Source of the DNA: Spirochaetaceae bacterium
GTDB taxonomy: Bacteria > Spirochaetota > Spirochaetia > DSM-2461
DNA: 13,594 nt
Assembly (NCBI GenBank): GCA_003246505.1
Contig: QKAI01000538.1
Location: 1-13,594 of the forward strand
Reading direction: 5' to 3'
The position numbers and the translations under genes are program-made. Of this stretch, positions 1-7,179 are shown piece by piece. Below the pieces are notes generated by a model. That model was not told the origin of the DNA, did no database searches, and worked only from the letters and a program-made list of their open reading frames with translations. Each line of letters opens with the position of its first letter. Position 1 is the stretch's first letter.

Positions 1-256
1 TCCCCACCTTGTCTCCGGGAAATCCGGCGGGAAAGGAGGCGGTTATCTCCAACACTCCCCCCTCGAGGTAGGAGAAGAACCGTTCACCGTGCTCCTTCTC
101 CTGATCGGCGGTCTCCTCGAATATCCTGCTAATCTGGACATAACCTTCTTTCTTTGCTTTAGAGGCAAAAAAGGTATAGCGGTTCCTTGCCTGAGATTCC
201 CCGGCAAAGGCTTTGAGCAGATTTTTTTCCGTTTCCGTTCCCTTGATGGTAGCCAT
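1..256 (-). CDS. rbr: Rubrerythrin, N-terminal part (runs off the left edge)
   Basis: Non-haem di-iron protein that reduces hydrogen peroxide in the cytoplasm of anaerobes. The first 85 codons are present. The protein begins MATIKGTETEKNLLKAFAGE and continues with SQARNRYTFFASKAKKEG. Glu20, Glu53 and His56 sit at the numbering of di-iron ligands in classical rubrerythrin (Desulfovibrio numbering, from memory), within the AFAGESQAR and QEKEHGERF segments. The remaining ligands and the C-terminal rubredoxin-like Fe(Cys)4 domain would lie beyond the window, so I cannot tell a full rubrerythrin from a short variant. The start is supported by a strong Shine-Dalgarno, AAAGGAG at 269-263 (minus), six bases upstream. 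The gene is divergent from the HAD gene across about 119 bp. Its presence suggests an anaerobe coping with oxidative stress. Confidence 0.95.
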   Translation of the reverse strand, partial: MATIKGTETEKNLLKAFAGESQARNRYTFFASKAKKEGYVQISRIFEETADQEKEHGERFFSYLEGGVLEITASFPAGFPGDKVG

Positions 257-288
257 GTTTTTCTCCTTTGATTATGGTTCTTTTTTCT

Positions 289-317
289 ATGTTAAATCAT
301 CTTTTACGATTCCGCCA
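289..317 (-). promoter_or_regulatory. Candidate promoter of rubrerythrin
   Basis: On the minus strand, TAACAT (294-289) is a plausible -10 box. It is preceded by a 17-base spacer and a poor -35, TGGCGG (317-312). A transcript would start near 282, leaving a leader of about 25 bases that contains the Shine-Dalgarno. The -35 match is weak, so a regulator may be needed. I see no clear PerR-type box. Confidence 0.35.
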
Positions 318-341
318 GACCTTCCCGTGAAAAAACGATCC

Positions 342-370
342 TTGACAAGGCAATTCCCACCTCTTAAGAT
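342..370 (+). promoter_or_regulatory. Sigma-70-like promoter directly abutting the HAD gene
   Basis: A consensus -35, TTGACA (342-347), a 17-base spacer, then TAAGAT (365-370, four of six to TATAAT). The start codon at 376 begins five bases after the -10, so the transcript should begin at or beside the ATG. No Shine-Dalgarno is present. The -35 lies inside an 11-base imperfect palindrome, CCTTGACAAGG (340-350), which could be an operator but may be chance. Confidence 0.7.
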
Positions 371-375
371 GACCC

Positions 376-1092
376 ATGGACAGAATGAGCTCTCCCCCCA
401 TAAGGGCGGTCGTTTTTGATCTTTTCTCAACGCTGACGTCCCTGAGTCATACGCCGGGGGCTCCGGGGCGGAATTCCCACGAGACCCTGGGAATTTCCCC
501 CGAGGCCTGGAGGGAAGCCCTTTTCCACCAGTCCCGGGAGAGGCTGATCGGCGAAATCAGCCGGCCGGTGGACATTATCAGGGACATAGCCTGGAAAATC
601 GACCGGTCAATTTCCGAGGAACGGCTGGAAGAGGCCGCCCGGGTGCGGCGGATCCGTTTCCGCTACTGCCTGGAGCATCCCCCGGAGGGAGTCGTGGAAA
701 GCCTGAGGAACATCCGGGACGCCGGTTACCGCCTGGCCCTGATCAGCAATGCCGACGCGGTGGAGGCGGAGGGCTGGGGGGGGGCGGAAATGGCCTCCCT
801 CTTTGAAATCAGCATCTTCTCCTGCCATGTGGGCTATATGAAGCCGGAACCGGAAATCTTCCGCCTCTGCCTGGAGAAGCTGGGCCTGAACGGCCCGGAA
901 TGCCTCTACGTGGGGGACGGGGGAAACGACGAGCTCATCGCCTCCGCCGCGGCGGGGATGCATGCCGTCCTGACCACCCAGTTCCTGAGCGCCACCTGGC
1001 CGGAGAAAATCGCAGAGCGGAGGAAAACCGTCAAATACGCCGTGGGAGACCTGAACGAAATCCTTCCCCTCATCCACGGGCAGTTCCGGTGA
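376..1092 (+). CDS. HAD-superfamily hydrolase (subfamily IA-like)
   Basis: A 238-residue soluble haloacid-dehalogenase-type hydrolase, probably acting on a small phosphorylated or halogenated metabolite; the substrate cannot be read from the sequence. Motif I is VVFDLFSTL, with the nucleophile Asp15. The usual second aspartate (general acid/base in phosphatases) is Phe17. Motif II is LISNAD (Ser124), motif III is MKPEPEIF (Lys156) and motif IV is VGDGGNDE (Asp181, Asp185). Residues between about 25 and 105 form a helical cap. I chose ATG 376 because the promoter ends just before it; ATG 385 is an alternative. There is no Shine-Dalgarno, consistent with a leaderless message. The stop overlaps the GTG of the helicase gene, so the two are probably translationally coupled. 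The gene contains a G9 tract at 776-784. Phe in motif I is found in a common but poorly characterised HAD group. Confidence 0.88.
   Translation: MDRMSSPPIRAVVFDLFSTLTSLSHTPGAPGRNSHETLGISPEAWREALFHQSRERLIGEISRPVDIIRDIAWKIDRSISEERLEEAARVRRIRFRYCLEHPPEGVVESLRNIRDAGYRLALISNADAVEAEGWGGAEMASLFEISIFSCHVGYMKPEPEIFRLCLEKLGLNGPECLYVGDGGNDELIASAAAGMHAVLTTQFLSATWPEKIAERRKTVKYAVGDLNEILPLIHGQFR
776..784 (+). repeat. Nine-base G homopolymer inside the HAD gene
   Basis: A run of nine G residues within codons 134-137 (Trp-Gly-Gly region). Gain or loss of one base would shift the frame before catalytic motifs III and IV. It could be a slippage site, or simply a consequence of GC-rich codon use. Confidence 0.9.
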
Positions 1093-3401
1093 GCGAAGTC
1101 TCCCTGGCGGTCAGGGAGTTCATAGAGCTCACCGCCCGTACCGGAGACATGGAGGGGGGATTCTTCTCCAACCGGCGGGCGGTGGACGGGACTCTGGGCC
1201 ATAAGAAGGTCCAGTCAAGGCGCCCGATCCGGTACGAGAAGGAAAGGGCGGTGGAACGGACCTTCACCAAGGGGGACCATACCCTCCGACTGGAAGGGCG
1301 CATCGACGGGGTGTTTCTGACCGATCCGGTGGAACTGGAGGAGATCAAGACGGTGGAGCGGGAGTTTCCCGGCTCCTGGGAGGAGTCCCCCCCCCTGCAC
1401 CGGGCCCAGCTTCTCGTTTACGGAGCCCTTTACCGCCGGGAGCCGGAGGAGCTGCTGAAACTGACCCTCACCTACTTTCACCTGAGAAGCGAGAAGGAGG
1501 AGAGCTACACCCGCACCATGGGCGGAAGCGAGCTATCTGTCTACCTGGACGATCTTCTGGACCGATACTTCTCCCGCATGGCAAGGCGTCGGGCATGGCG
1601 GGAGGAGAGGGACCGGTCCTGCCGGGAACTGGTCTTTCCCTACGGGGAATTCCGGACAGGGCAGAGGGATCTCTCCGCCCGGGTGTTCCGCGCCGTCCGG
1701 GACGAGTGCCTTCTCATGGTTCAGGCCCCCACGGGAACGGGAAAGACCATGGGGACCCTCTTCCCCGCGGCGAAGGCCCTGGGAGAGGACAGGGCGGACC
1801 GGATCATCTACCTGACCGCCCGGACCCCGGGGCGGACCCTGGCGGCGGAGGCCGTGCGGGATATGGAGAGGGGGGGCGGCCGGTTCATCACGGTCATCCT
1901 GACCGGGAAGGAGAAGATGTGCCGCACCCCGGAAGCCCGGCAGTGCGTTCCGGAATTCTGCCCCTACGCCGCGGGGTATTACGACAAGCTGGGCCCCCTC
2001 CTGGAGGAGGCTCCGGAGGTGCGCTTCTACGACCGGGACAAATTCAACGCCCTGGCCGACGAGTATGAAATCTGCCCCTTCGAACTCTCCTTGGACCTGG
2101 GGCTGGAAGCGGACATCCTGGTGGCGGACTTCAACCACCTCTTCGATCCGGTGGTCTCCCTCAAGCGCTACTTCGCCCGTCCCGGGGAACGTTACGCCGC
2201 CCTCATCGACGAAGCCCACAACCTGCCCGACCGGGGCCGGGATATGTATACGGCCCGGCTGAGCAAGGACAGTATCCTGGAGATAAAGAGGACTCTCAAA
2301 AAGAGCCATCCCTCCCTGGAGAAATCCCCCCTGATCCGGGCTCTGGAGGGACTCAACCGCCAGCTCCTGGCCTTTCGCAAACAGTGCGAGGCGCGCCCCG
2401 ACGGGGCCCTGGTCCTCACCGAACCGGACAAGCCCTTCCTGGACGGGATCCAGCGCTTCAACCAGCTGGCCGAAGAGAACCTGCGGGAGGACCTGCCCCC
2501 GGAGACCTACTCCCTGCTCATGCCGTTCTACCTGGACACCCGCTTCTTCGCCCGCATCGCGGAACTCTTCGGGAAGCCCTACCGCTTCGTCCTCACGGCC
2601 AGGGGAAAGAAGAACTGCGAAGCCGCCCTGCTCTGCCTCCACCCGGCCCCCCTCCTTAAGGAGGGCTTCGACAAGTGCCGGTCCGCGGTGCTCTTCTCGG
2701 CGACCCTCACCCCGGCGGATTACTTTCAGAAAATTCTCCTGGATACGGACCGGGAGGTCCGCCGCCTGGACATGGCCTCCCCCTTCGACCCGGAAAACTG
2801 CCCCGTCATCATCCGCACCGACATCAATACCCGCTATCGGGGCCGGGAGGAGAGCCTGGACCGGCTGATCCTGGCCATCAGGGAGGGACGGGAGATGAGC
2901 CGGGGCAACCACCTGGTGTTCTTCCCCTCCTACCGCTATCTGGAGTCGGCCCGGGAGCGATGGGAGGAGACCTGGCCCGGCGAGGCTCTGCTGATCCAGA
3001 CGGGGGGCATGGGGGAGGAGGCCCGGGAGGAGTACCTGGGCCGTTTCGCCGCCGCCCGGGAGGAGGGCCGCCCCCTGCTGGCCTTCGCCGTGATGGGGGG
3101 GATCTTCGGGGAGGGGATCGATCTGCCCGGGGATCTTCTCACCGGGGTGACCGTGGTGGGGACGGGACTCCCCGGGATAGGCCTGGAGCGGGATCTCTTG
3201 AAGGAGTACTACCAGGAGACCCTGGGGGAGGGATTCGACTTCGCCTACCGCCTGCCCGGGTGGAACCGGGTGCTCCAGGCGGCGGGGCGGGTCATCCGCA
3301 AGGAGACGGACCGGGGGGTCATCCAGCTGATCGACGACCGCTTCACCCAGCCCGCCTACCGGAAACTCTATCCCCCCCACTGGCGGATAAGAACGGTTTA
3401 A
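1089..3401 (+). CDS. Nuclease-helicase fusion: PD-(D/E)XK domain plus XPD/DinG-type Fe-S DNA helicase
   Basis: A predicted 770-residue cytoplasmic DNA repair enzyme: an ATP-dependent 5'-3' superfamily 2 helicase related to Rad3/XPD/DinG with an N-terminal nuclease-like domain. Residues about 35-165 resemble RecB/Cas4 nucleases: GRIDGV (Asp73), VELEEIKT (Glu85-x-Lys87) and HRAQLLVY (Gln107, Tyr111). The helicase has GQRD (191-194), Walker A QAPTGTGKT (212-220), four cysteines between Walker A and B (278, 286, 291, 329) fitting the XPD [4Fe-4S] site, DEAH (374-377), SATLTP near 537 and QAAGRVIR near 730. The start is GTG 1089: its TG plus the next A form the HAD stop codon (GTGA overlap), and frame-open sequence further upstream lies inside the HAD gene. 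No good Shine-Dalgarno is seen, so translation is probably coupled. All key residues appear intact, so both activities are plausible. A C9 tract lies at 1387-1395. Confidence 0.9.
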   Translation: MSEVSLAVREFIELTARTGDMEGGFFSNRRAVDGTLGHKKVQSRRPIRYEKERAVERTFTKGDHTLRLEGRIDGVFLTDPVELEEIKTVEREFPGSWEESPPLHRAQLLVYGALYRREPEELLKLTLTYFHLRSEKEESYTRTMGGSELSVYLDDLLDRYFSRMARRRAWREERDRSCRELVFPYGEFRTGQRDLSARVFRAVRDECLLMVQAPTGTGKTMGTLFPAAKALGEDRADRIIYLTARTPGRTLAAEAVRDMERGGGRFITVILTGKEKMCRTPEARQCVPEFCPYAAGYYDKLGPLLEEAPEVRFYDRDKFNALADEYEICPFELSLDLGLEADILVADFNHLFDPVVSLKRYFARPGERYAALIDEAHNLPDRGRDMYTARLSKDSILEIKRTLKKSHPSLEKSPLIRALEGLNRQLLAFRKQCEARPDGALVLTEPDKPFLDGIQRFNQLAEENLREDLPPETYSLLMPFYLDTRFFARIAELFGKPYRFVLTARGKKNCEAALLCLHPAPLLKEGFDKCRSAVLFSATLTPADYFQKILLDTDREVRRLDMASPFDPENCPVIIRTDINTRYRGREESLDRLILAIREGREMSRGNHLVFFPSYRYLESARERWEETWPGEALLIQTGGMGEEAREEYLGRFAAAREEGRPLLAFAVMGGIFGEGIDLPGDLLTGVTVVGTGLPGIGLERDLLKEYYQETLGEGFDFAYRLPGWNRVLQAAGRVIRKETDRGVIQLIDDRFTQPAYRKLYPPHWRIRTV
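1387..1395 (+). repeat. Nine-base C homopolymer inside the nuclease-helicase gene
   Basis: A run of nine C residues encodes part of Ser-Pro-Pro near residue 100, between the ExK and QxxxY motifs of the nuclease domain. Slippage here would abolish the helicase. No direct sign of variation is visible in a single sequence. Confidence 0.9.
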
Positions 3402-3403
3402 GG

Positions 3404-3409
3404 TATAAT
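3404..3409 (+). promoter_or_regulatory. Perfect -10 box (TATAAT) immediately before the CBS/ATPase gene
   Basis: TATAAT at 3404-3409 lies between the helicase stop (3399-3401) and the next start codon (3417), seven bases upstream of the ATG. The -35 at a 17-base spacing is TGGCGG (3381-3386), a poor match inside the helicase gene. The spacing implies a leaderless transcript for the signalling cassette. No Shine-Dalgarno is present. Confidence 0.6.
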
Positions 3410-3416
3410 AGATCCC

Positions 3417-4349
3417 ATGAACGCCCTGCGCCTGATCAACGACGACACCCCCTCCTTCGTTCTGGAGATGATCTTCCAGCTCAAGGTGAAGGACGTCATG
3501 ACCCGGGACCTGATGACCGCGGACAGGCAGACCTCCCTCCGTTCCATCCAGCACATGATGAAGGCCAAGGCGGTGACGGGAATCCCCATAGAGGAGAACA
3601 AACGCCTCTTCGGCATCATCAGCCTGGAGGATATCATCCGCGCCCTGGAGGGGGGGTACATCGACGACCCGGCGGAGCAGAGGATGACCCGTAACCTCAT
3701 CGTCCTTGAGGAGGACATGCCCCTCTCCTTCGCCATCAACTACATGGACAAGTACCGGTACGGCCGTTTCCCCGTGCTGAACATCCGCAAGGAGCTGGTG
3801 GGCATCATCACGAGCCGGGACATCATCAACAAGCTCCTCATGCGCATCAACGAGGAGATGACCCAGCTGGAGGACAAGCTGGTGAGGGAGCCGGACCATA
3901 CCATGGACAGCTACCACAAGACCTTCATCTGCCACCGCTTCGATTTCGAAAACGCCGGGCGGGCCAGCACGGAGATCAAGAAATACCTGAAGGGGCTCGA
4001 TCTGGACCGGAAGCTGATCCGCCGGGCGGCGGTGGCCTCCTACGAGCTGGAGATAAACCTGGTGGTCCACTCCCAGGGGGGGACCCTCATGTTCGAGGCG
4101 GAAAACGACCGGATACGGCTCATCGCCAGCGACCAGGGACCGGGCATCGCCGATGTGGACGAGGTGATGAAGGAGGGATTCTCCACGGCCAACGACTGGA
4201 TCCGGTCCCTGGGCTTCGGGGCGGGCATGGGGCTGCCCAACGTGAAGAGGGTTTCCGACGTCTTTTCCATAAAATCCCGCCCCGGCGTGGGGACTACGGT
4301 CCTGTCAGAAATAGCGATCAAGAAAGGAGAGTCCGATGAAGATAGGTGA
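3417..4349 (+). CDS. CBS-domain pair fused to an anti-sigma-type (RsbW-like) GHKL ATPase
   Basis: A 310-residue cytoplasmic signalling protein. Two CBS domains (about 26-78, starting VKDVMTRDLMTA, and 88-140, ending GIITSRDIINKL) form a Bateman module that would bind an adenosine nucleotide. The C-terminal half (about 170-300) is a GHKL ATPase: N-box YELEINLVVHS (Glu210, Asn214), G1 box DQGPGI (239-244), G2 box GFGAGMGL (266-273) and a final GVGTT. There is no His-phosphotransfer domain, so it resembles anti-sigma serine kinases rather than a complete sensor kinase. It overlaps the DRTGG gene by 14 bases. From memory, RsbW-like, DRTGG and PHP proteins occur near electron-bifurcating [FeFe]-hydrogenase genes in anaerobes; no hydrogenase gene is in this window. 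The likely job is to couple energy or nucleotide state to a phosphorylation switch. Target unknown. Confidence 0.88.
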   Translation: MNALRLINDDTPSFVLEMIFQLKVKDVMTRDLMTADRQTSLRSIQHMMKAKAVTGIPIEENKRLFGIISLEDIIRALEGGYIDDPAEQRMTRNLIVLEEDMPLSFAINYMDKYRYGRFPVLNIRKELVGIITSRDIINKLLMRINEEMTQLEDKLVREPDHTMDSYHKTFICHRFDFENAGRASTEIKKYLKGLDLDRKLIRRAAVASYELEINLVVHSQGGTLMFEAENDRIRLIASDQGPGIADVDEVMKEGFSTANDWIRSLGFGAGMGLPNVKRVSDVFSIKSRPGVGTTVLSEIAIKKGESDEDR

Positions 4350-4668
4350 TTTGGAAAAGAAGCTGGGATATGCCCCCCTCTGGGAAGGCTATGAGGACAG
4401 GGAGGTCCTGGACGGGTATACTTCGGACCTGCTGAGCGACGTCATGGGCAACGCCCCGGACGAATCGGTCCTTATAACCATTCAGGCCCATAAGAATACG
4501 GTGGCCGTGGCGACCCTGGCGGGAATAAACGCCATCGTCCTGAGCAACAACCGCCCCGCCCCGGACGAGATGATAGAGGCGGCCAGGGAGGAGGGCATCG
4601 CCGTCTTCCGGGCAGGGGACAATCAGTTCACCGCCTCCTGGAGAATCCACGAACTCCTCTCCCGCTAG
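4336..4668 (+). CDS. DRTGG-domain protein
   Basis: A 110-residue single-domain protein. The segments EVLDGYTSDLLSDVMGNAP (about 24-42) and ITIQAHKNTVAVATLAGINA (about 47-66), followed by AIVLSNN and PDEMIEAAREEGI, fit the DRTGG fold. That fold also occurs as a domain in phosphotransacetylases and CBS proteins; the function of the stand-alone form is unknown. The start is well supported by AAAGGAGA at 4323-4330, five bases upstream of the ATG and inside the end of the CBS/ATPase gene. The PHP gene follows three bases after its stop. It is probably a partner or ligand sensor for the neighbouring ATPase. No catalytic residues can be identified. Confidence 0.85.
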   Translation: MKIGDLEKKLGYAPLWEGYEDREVLDGYTSDLLSDVMGNAPDESVLITIQAHKNTVAVATLAGINAIVLSNNRPAPDEMIEAAREEGIAVFRAGDNQFTASWRIHELLSR

Positions 4669-4671
4669 AGA

Positions 4672-5397
4672 ATGACGGTCAAGGCGGACCTTCATATCCA
4701 CTCCTGCCTCTCCCCCTGCGGGGATCTTTCCATGGCTCCCCGGGATATCGCCCGGACAGCCAGGGAGCGGGGGCTGGACCTGGTAGGCCTGACCGATCAC
4801 AATTCCGCCCTGAACTGCCCCGCCTTCCGGGAGGCCTGCAACGAATTCGGCCTCTATCCCCTTTTCGGCATGGAGGTCACCACCTCCGAAGAGCTTCACT
4901 GCCTGGCCCTGTTCGGCCGGATGGAGGAGTCCCTGGCCTTCGGGGAGGAGATCACCCGGCTCTACCGGGGCCCGGTGAATAATCCCTCGAAATCCGGCGA
5001 TCAGATCTATCTGGACGGGGAGGAGAATATCCTGGGGGAGGTGGAGATCAATCTCGCCCAGGGGGCCTGCGCCATCGGGCTGGGGGAGCTGGGGAACCTC
5101 ATCGCCGGCCGGGGCGGCCTATTCATCCCCGCCCATATCGACCGCCCCTCCTACAGCGTCTACAGCCAGCTGGGCTTTCTCCCCCCCGATTCCTACGACG
5201 CCCTGGAGACAACCCAGGCGTCACCCCCCCTGGATACGGGGGGCTATCCCCTCCTCGCTTCCTCCGACGCCCACTACCCCGAGGATATTGGCAAGCGGTA
5301 TACGGAACTGGATGTGGAGGAGCTCAGTTTCCATGGGATAGGCCGGGCCATAAAGGAGGGCCGGTGCCGGCCGGTCTTCTCCTCCCGCAGGGGATAG
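4672..5397 (+). CDS. PHP-domain metal-dependent phosphoesterase
   Basis: A 241-residue cytoplasmic PHP (polymerase and histidinol phosphatase-like) hydrolase. The metal-site motifs are all visible: ADLHIHSCLSPCGD (His8, His10), LTDHN (Asp42, His43), GMEV (Glu68), HCLALF (His76), PAHIDRPS (His155) and SSDAHYPEDIG (Asp199, His201). This pattern suits a trinuclear-metal phosphatase acting on a small phosphoester, nucleotide or oligonucleotide; the substrate is not determinable. It starts three bases after the DRTGG stop with only a weak AGAG upstream, implying coupled translation as the last gene of the cassette. It is shorter than DNA polymerase PHP domains and lacks any fused domain. Confidence 0.9.
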   Translation: MTVKADLHIHSCLSPCGDLSMAPRDIARTARERGLDLVGLTDHNSALNCPAFREACNEFGLYPLFGMEVTTSEELHCLALFGRMEESLAFGEEITRLYRGPVNNPSKSGDQIYLDGEENILGEVEINLAQGACAIGLGELGNLIAGRGGLFIPAHIDRPSYSVYSQLGFLPPDSYDALETTQASPPLDTGGYPLLASSDAHYPEDIGKRYTELDVEELSFHGIGRAIKEGRCRPVFSSRRG

Positions 5398-5451
5398 TCC
5401 CGACGGGGAGAGGAAATTCGGCGCAATTTGGTTTTTTTCCTCCTTATGCTT

Positions 5452-5474
5452 TATAATACTCTCCAGAGAGGGTG
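5452..5474 (+). promoter_or_regulatory. Promoter -10 box and ribosome binding site for the LPP20-like gene
   Basis: TATAAT at 5452-5457 with a possible TTGGTT -35 at 5428-5433 (18-base spacer). GAGAGGGTGA at 5465-5474 resembles a Shine-Dalgarno about ten bases before ATG 5485. This is one of the leadered units in the window. A T7 run (5432-5438) upstream is not preceded by a convincing terminator hairpin. Confidence 0.5.
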
Positions 5475-5484
5475 ACCGGCTGGT

Positions 5485-6078
5485 ATGAAGAGAATCCCCG
5501 CGGGGCTGATGTTTTCCGCTTTGTTTCTGGGTGTTCTGTCCTGTGTGAACACGGTTCAGGCCGCCGAAGAGAACGGCCATAGCAGGGCTTCGGAAATTCC
5601 CGACTGGTACGTGAATCCCCCCGCTTCGGGCAGCCGCCTCTACGGAGTCGCGGAGGTGCGCTCGGAGGATCTGGGCAGGACCAAAGCGGCGGCCGTAAGC
5701 AAAGCCCGGGAGGACCTGTCCCGCCAGCTGAGCCTCTCCCTGGAAAGCATGCTCGGTTCCTATTTGCGGGAGACGGGCCTGAGGGGTAACAGGGTGATCG
5801 CCGATTGGGCCGCCGAGGCGGTTCGGGAGACGTCCCTTCTGGAACTGAGGGATGCCCAGCACAGGAAAACCTACCCCCTGCAGGAGAAAAACGGGGATTT
5901 CACCGTTTTCGTACTTCTGGAGTATGAGAGGAGCAGGGCCCTGAATGAGGATATTGCCGGAATTCTACGGAGGGACGAAGAGAATCGTCCGGAAAGCCTT
6001 TCCACGGAGATACTCCTGGAAAGACTGAAAATGGAAATGGAAAAGAATCCTCCCCGCACCCGGAACGGGGAAAATTAG
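5485..6078 (+). CDS. LPP20-like exported protein, probable lipoprotein
   Basis: A 197-residue exported protein. Residues 1-20 form a signal sequence: basic MKR, a hydrophobic core, then GVLSC with Cys20 as a possible lipidation site (spirochaetal lipoboxes are relaxed). Cleavage by ordinary signal peptidase after VQA (26) is the alternative. The mature part begins with IPDWYVNPP (38-46) and LYGVAE (52-57), the hallmark of the LPP20 family. An alanine-rich helix with repeated basic and acidic residues follows. The C-terminus is charged and rich in Glu, Arg and Lys. Its job is unknown; relatives are envelope proteins. It lies 15 bases upstream of the FecR-domain gene and is probably co-transcribed with it, so both may belong to one periplasmic assembly. 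Confidence 0.8.
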   Translation: MKRIPAGLMFSALFLGVLSCVNTVQAAEENGHSRASEIPDWYVNPPASGSRLYGVAEVRSEDLGRTKAAAVSKAREDLSRQLSLSLESMLGSYLRETGLRGNRVIADWAAEAVRETSLLELRDAQHRKTYPLQEKNGDFTVFVLLEYERSRALNEDIAGILRRDEENRPESLSTEILLERLKMEMEKNPPRTRNGEN

Positions 6079-6093
6079 TGAAGGCTGGTCAAG

Positions 6094-7167
6094 ATGAAAA
6101 ACGCGGTTATAATCCTTGCGGTATGTATGTCCCTGCTCTCCCTTTCGGCCCAGAATGCCGTCCGTGGTGAAATCGCCTATCTGGAGGGGGATGTCACCAT
6201 CTCCCGGAAAGGGGAGATCCTTCCCTTCTATGAAGTGGATATGGGACTGACTCTGGAAGAGGAGGATGTCATCCGCACGGGACAGAACGGCTATCTGGAG
6301 ATAGATATGTCCTATCCTGCCTCGGGAAGCCTTTTGAAGATACAGCCGGACACGGTCTTTTATTTCGAATCCCGGGAGAACGGGGGCAGTTCCTCCGCCC
6401 GGGTGAACATCATAAGCGGATCCATAGGCCTAAAGGTGAGCAAGCTGGCCAGAAACGAGAGCCTGAACGTGGAGACCCAGTCCGCCGTCATGGGAATCCG
6501 GGGCACGGAATTCTTTGTCAACAAATCCCCCACCGGAGAACTTCTCATCACCTGCCGGGAAGGAAAAGTCTCCTGTGCCACCCCGGCCATGGAGACCTTT
6601 GCCATACCCGGAACGGTATGCCTGCAGAACGACGGCCAGGATTTCAAGGACGAGGCGGTTCCCGTGGGCAGACTGGATCAGTACCGGGAGCAGTGGTGGA
6701 AAGCACGGACCGACGCTCTGGTCTCCCTGGGGCCCCTGGCGGTGGAATATTACGGGGGTCGCTATACCCGGCAACTGCCCCTTTTCAACGACGCCTGGGA
6801 GGAACTCAACCGGAATAACCGCCTTTTCGAAGAGTACGAATCGATCCTGGCCAGGGGAGAGACCCCCGCCATGGCCAAGGCGACCAGGGACAAGATGACC
6901 CTGACCTCTTCGGTGATAAAGATGCGTTCCGCCCTTCCCCTGATGGAGGAGATTTTCTATACCCTCCTGATACTGGATGAATACCAGAGGCGGGGTTTAT
7001 TCAACGACAGCTCCAGAAACCTTAAGGATTTCGGGAAAAGAAGGGATTCCCTGGAGAAGGAAATCGTCAAATCCCGGTACTACCTGTCCCTGTACAGTCA
7101 GATTTCCCGTCTGGCCGGGGGCGGCGGCTCCGCCCTGGACAGCATGATGAATGACAGGACCTTCTAG
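6094..7167 (+). CDS. Exported FecR-domain protein
   Basis: A 357-residue protein with an N-terminal export signal (residues 1 to about 19-22). A FecR domain spans about 24-165: VRGEIAYLEGDVTISRKG, a helix-free beta-rich middle, then SAVMGIRGTEFFV (130-142), the conserved family core. The C-terminal half (about 190-357) is helical with many charged residues and no recognised motif; it ends in a Gly-rich tail. Classical FecR proteins regulate sigma factors through a cytoplasmic N-terminus and a membrane helix. Here the domain follows a signal peptide directly and no ECF sigma gene is nearby, so it is more likely a structural or peptidoglycan/envelope protein. A weak GAAGG (6080-6084) precedes the ATG. 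The gene is convergent with ychF, twelve bases away. Confidence 0.82.
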   Translation: MKNAVIILAVCMSLLSLSAQNAVRGEIAYLEGDVTISRKGEILPFYEVDMGLTLEEEDVIRTGQNGYLEIDMSYPASGSLLKIQPDTVFYFESRENGGSSSARVNIISGSIGLKVSKLARNESLNVETQSAVMGIRGTEFFVNKSPTGELLITCREGKVSCATPAMETFAIPGTVCLQNDGQDFKDEAVPVGRLDQYREQWWKARTDALVSLGPLAVEYYGGRYTRQLPLFNDAWEELNRNNRLFEEYESILARGETPAMAKATRDKMTLTSSVIKMRSALPLMEEIFYTLLILDEYQRRGLFNDSSRNLKDFGKRRDSLEKEIVKSRYYLSLYSQISRLAGGGGSALDSMMNDRTF

Positions 7168-7179
7168 GGGATCCGCCTC

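Noticed and set aside
900..1088. Upstream extension of the helicase frame to ATG 900
   Set aside because: It lies within the HAD gene in another frame, is Arg/Gly/Pro-rich, and the GTG at 1089 forms a coupled start with the HAD stop.
312..3386. Same TGGCGG hexamer 17 bases upstream of two -10 boxes (312-317 minus, 3381-3386)
   Set aside because: Only two occurrences, one inside a coding region of a GC-rich genome; too little to propose an alternative sigma motif.
1533..4070. A very long minus-strand open frame (845 codons) opposite the helicase and CBS/ATPase genes
   Set aside because: It spans two well-supported plus-strand genes with clear motifs, has Val/Gly/Pro/His-rich sequence without domains, and is a typical shadow of GC-biased codons.
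5398..5445. Possible terminator (AAATT/AATTT or GAGGAAA/TTTCCTC pairings around a T7 run)
   Set aside because: The stems are short, AT-rich or have a long loop, and they overlap the promoter region; not convincing as an intrinsic terminator.
7168..7179. Bidirectional terminator between the convergent FecR-domain gene and ychF
   Set aside because: Only twelve bases separate the stops; a weak AGGGG/CCTCCT pairing is visible but without a T tract on either strand.
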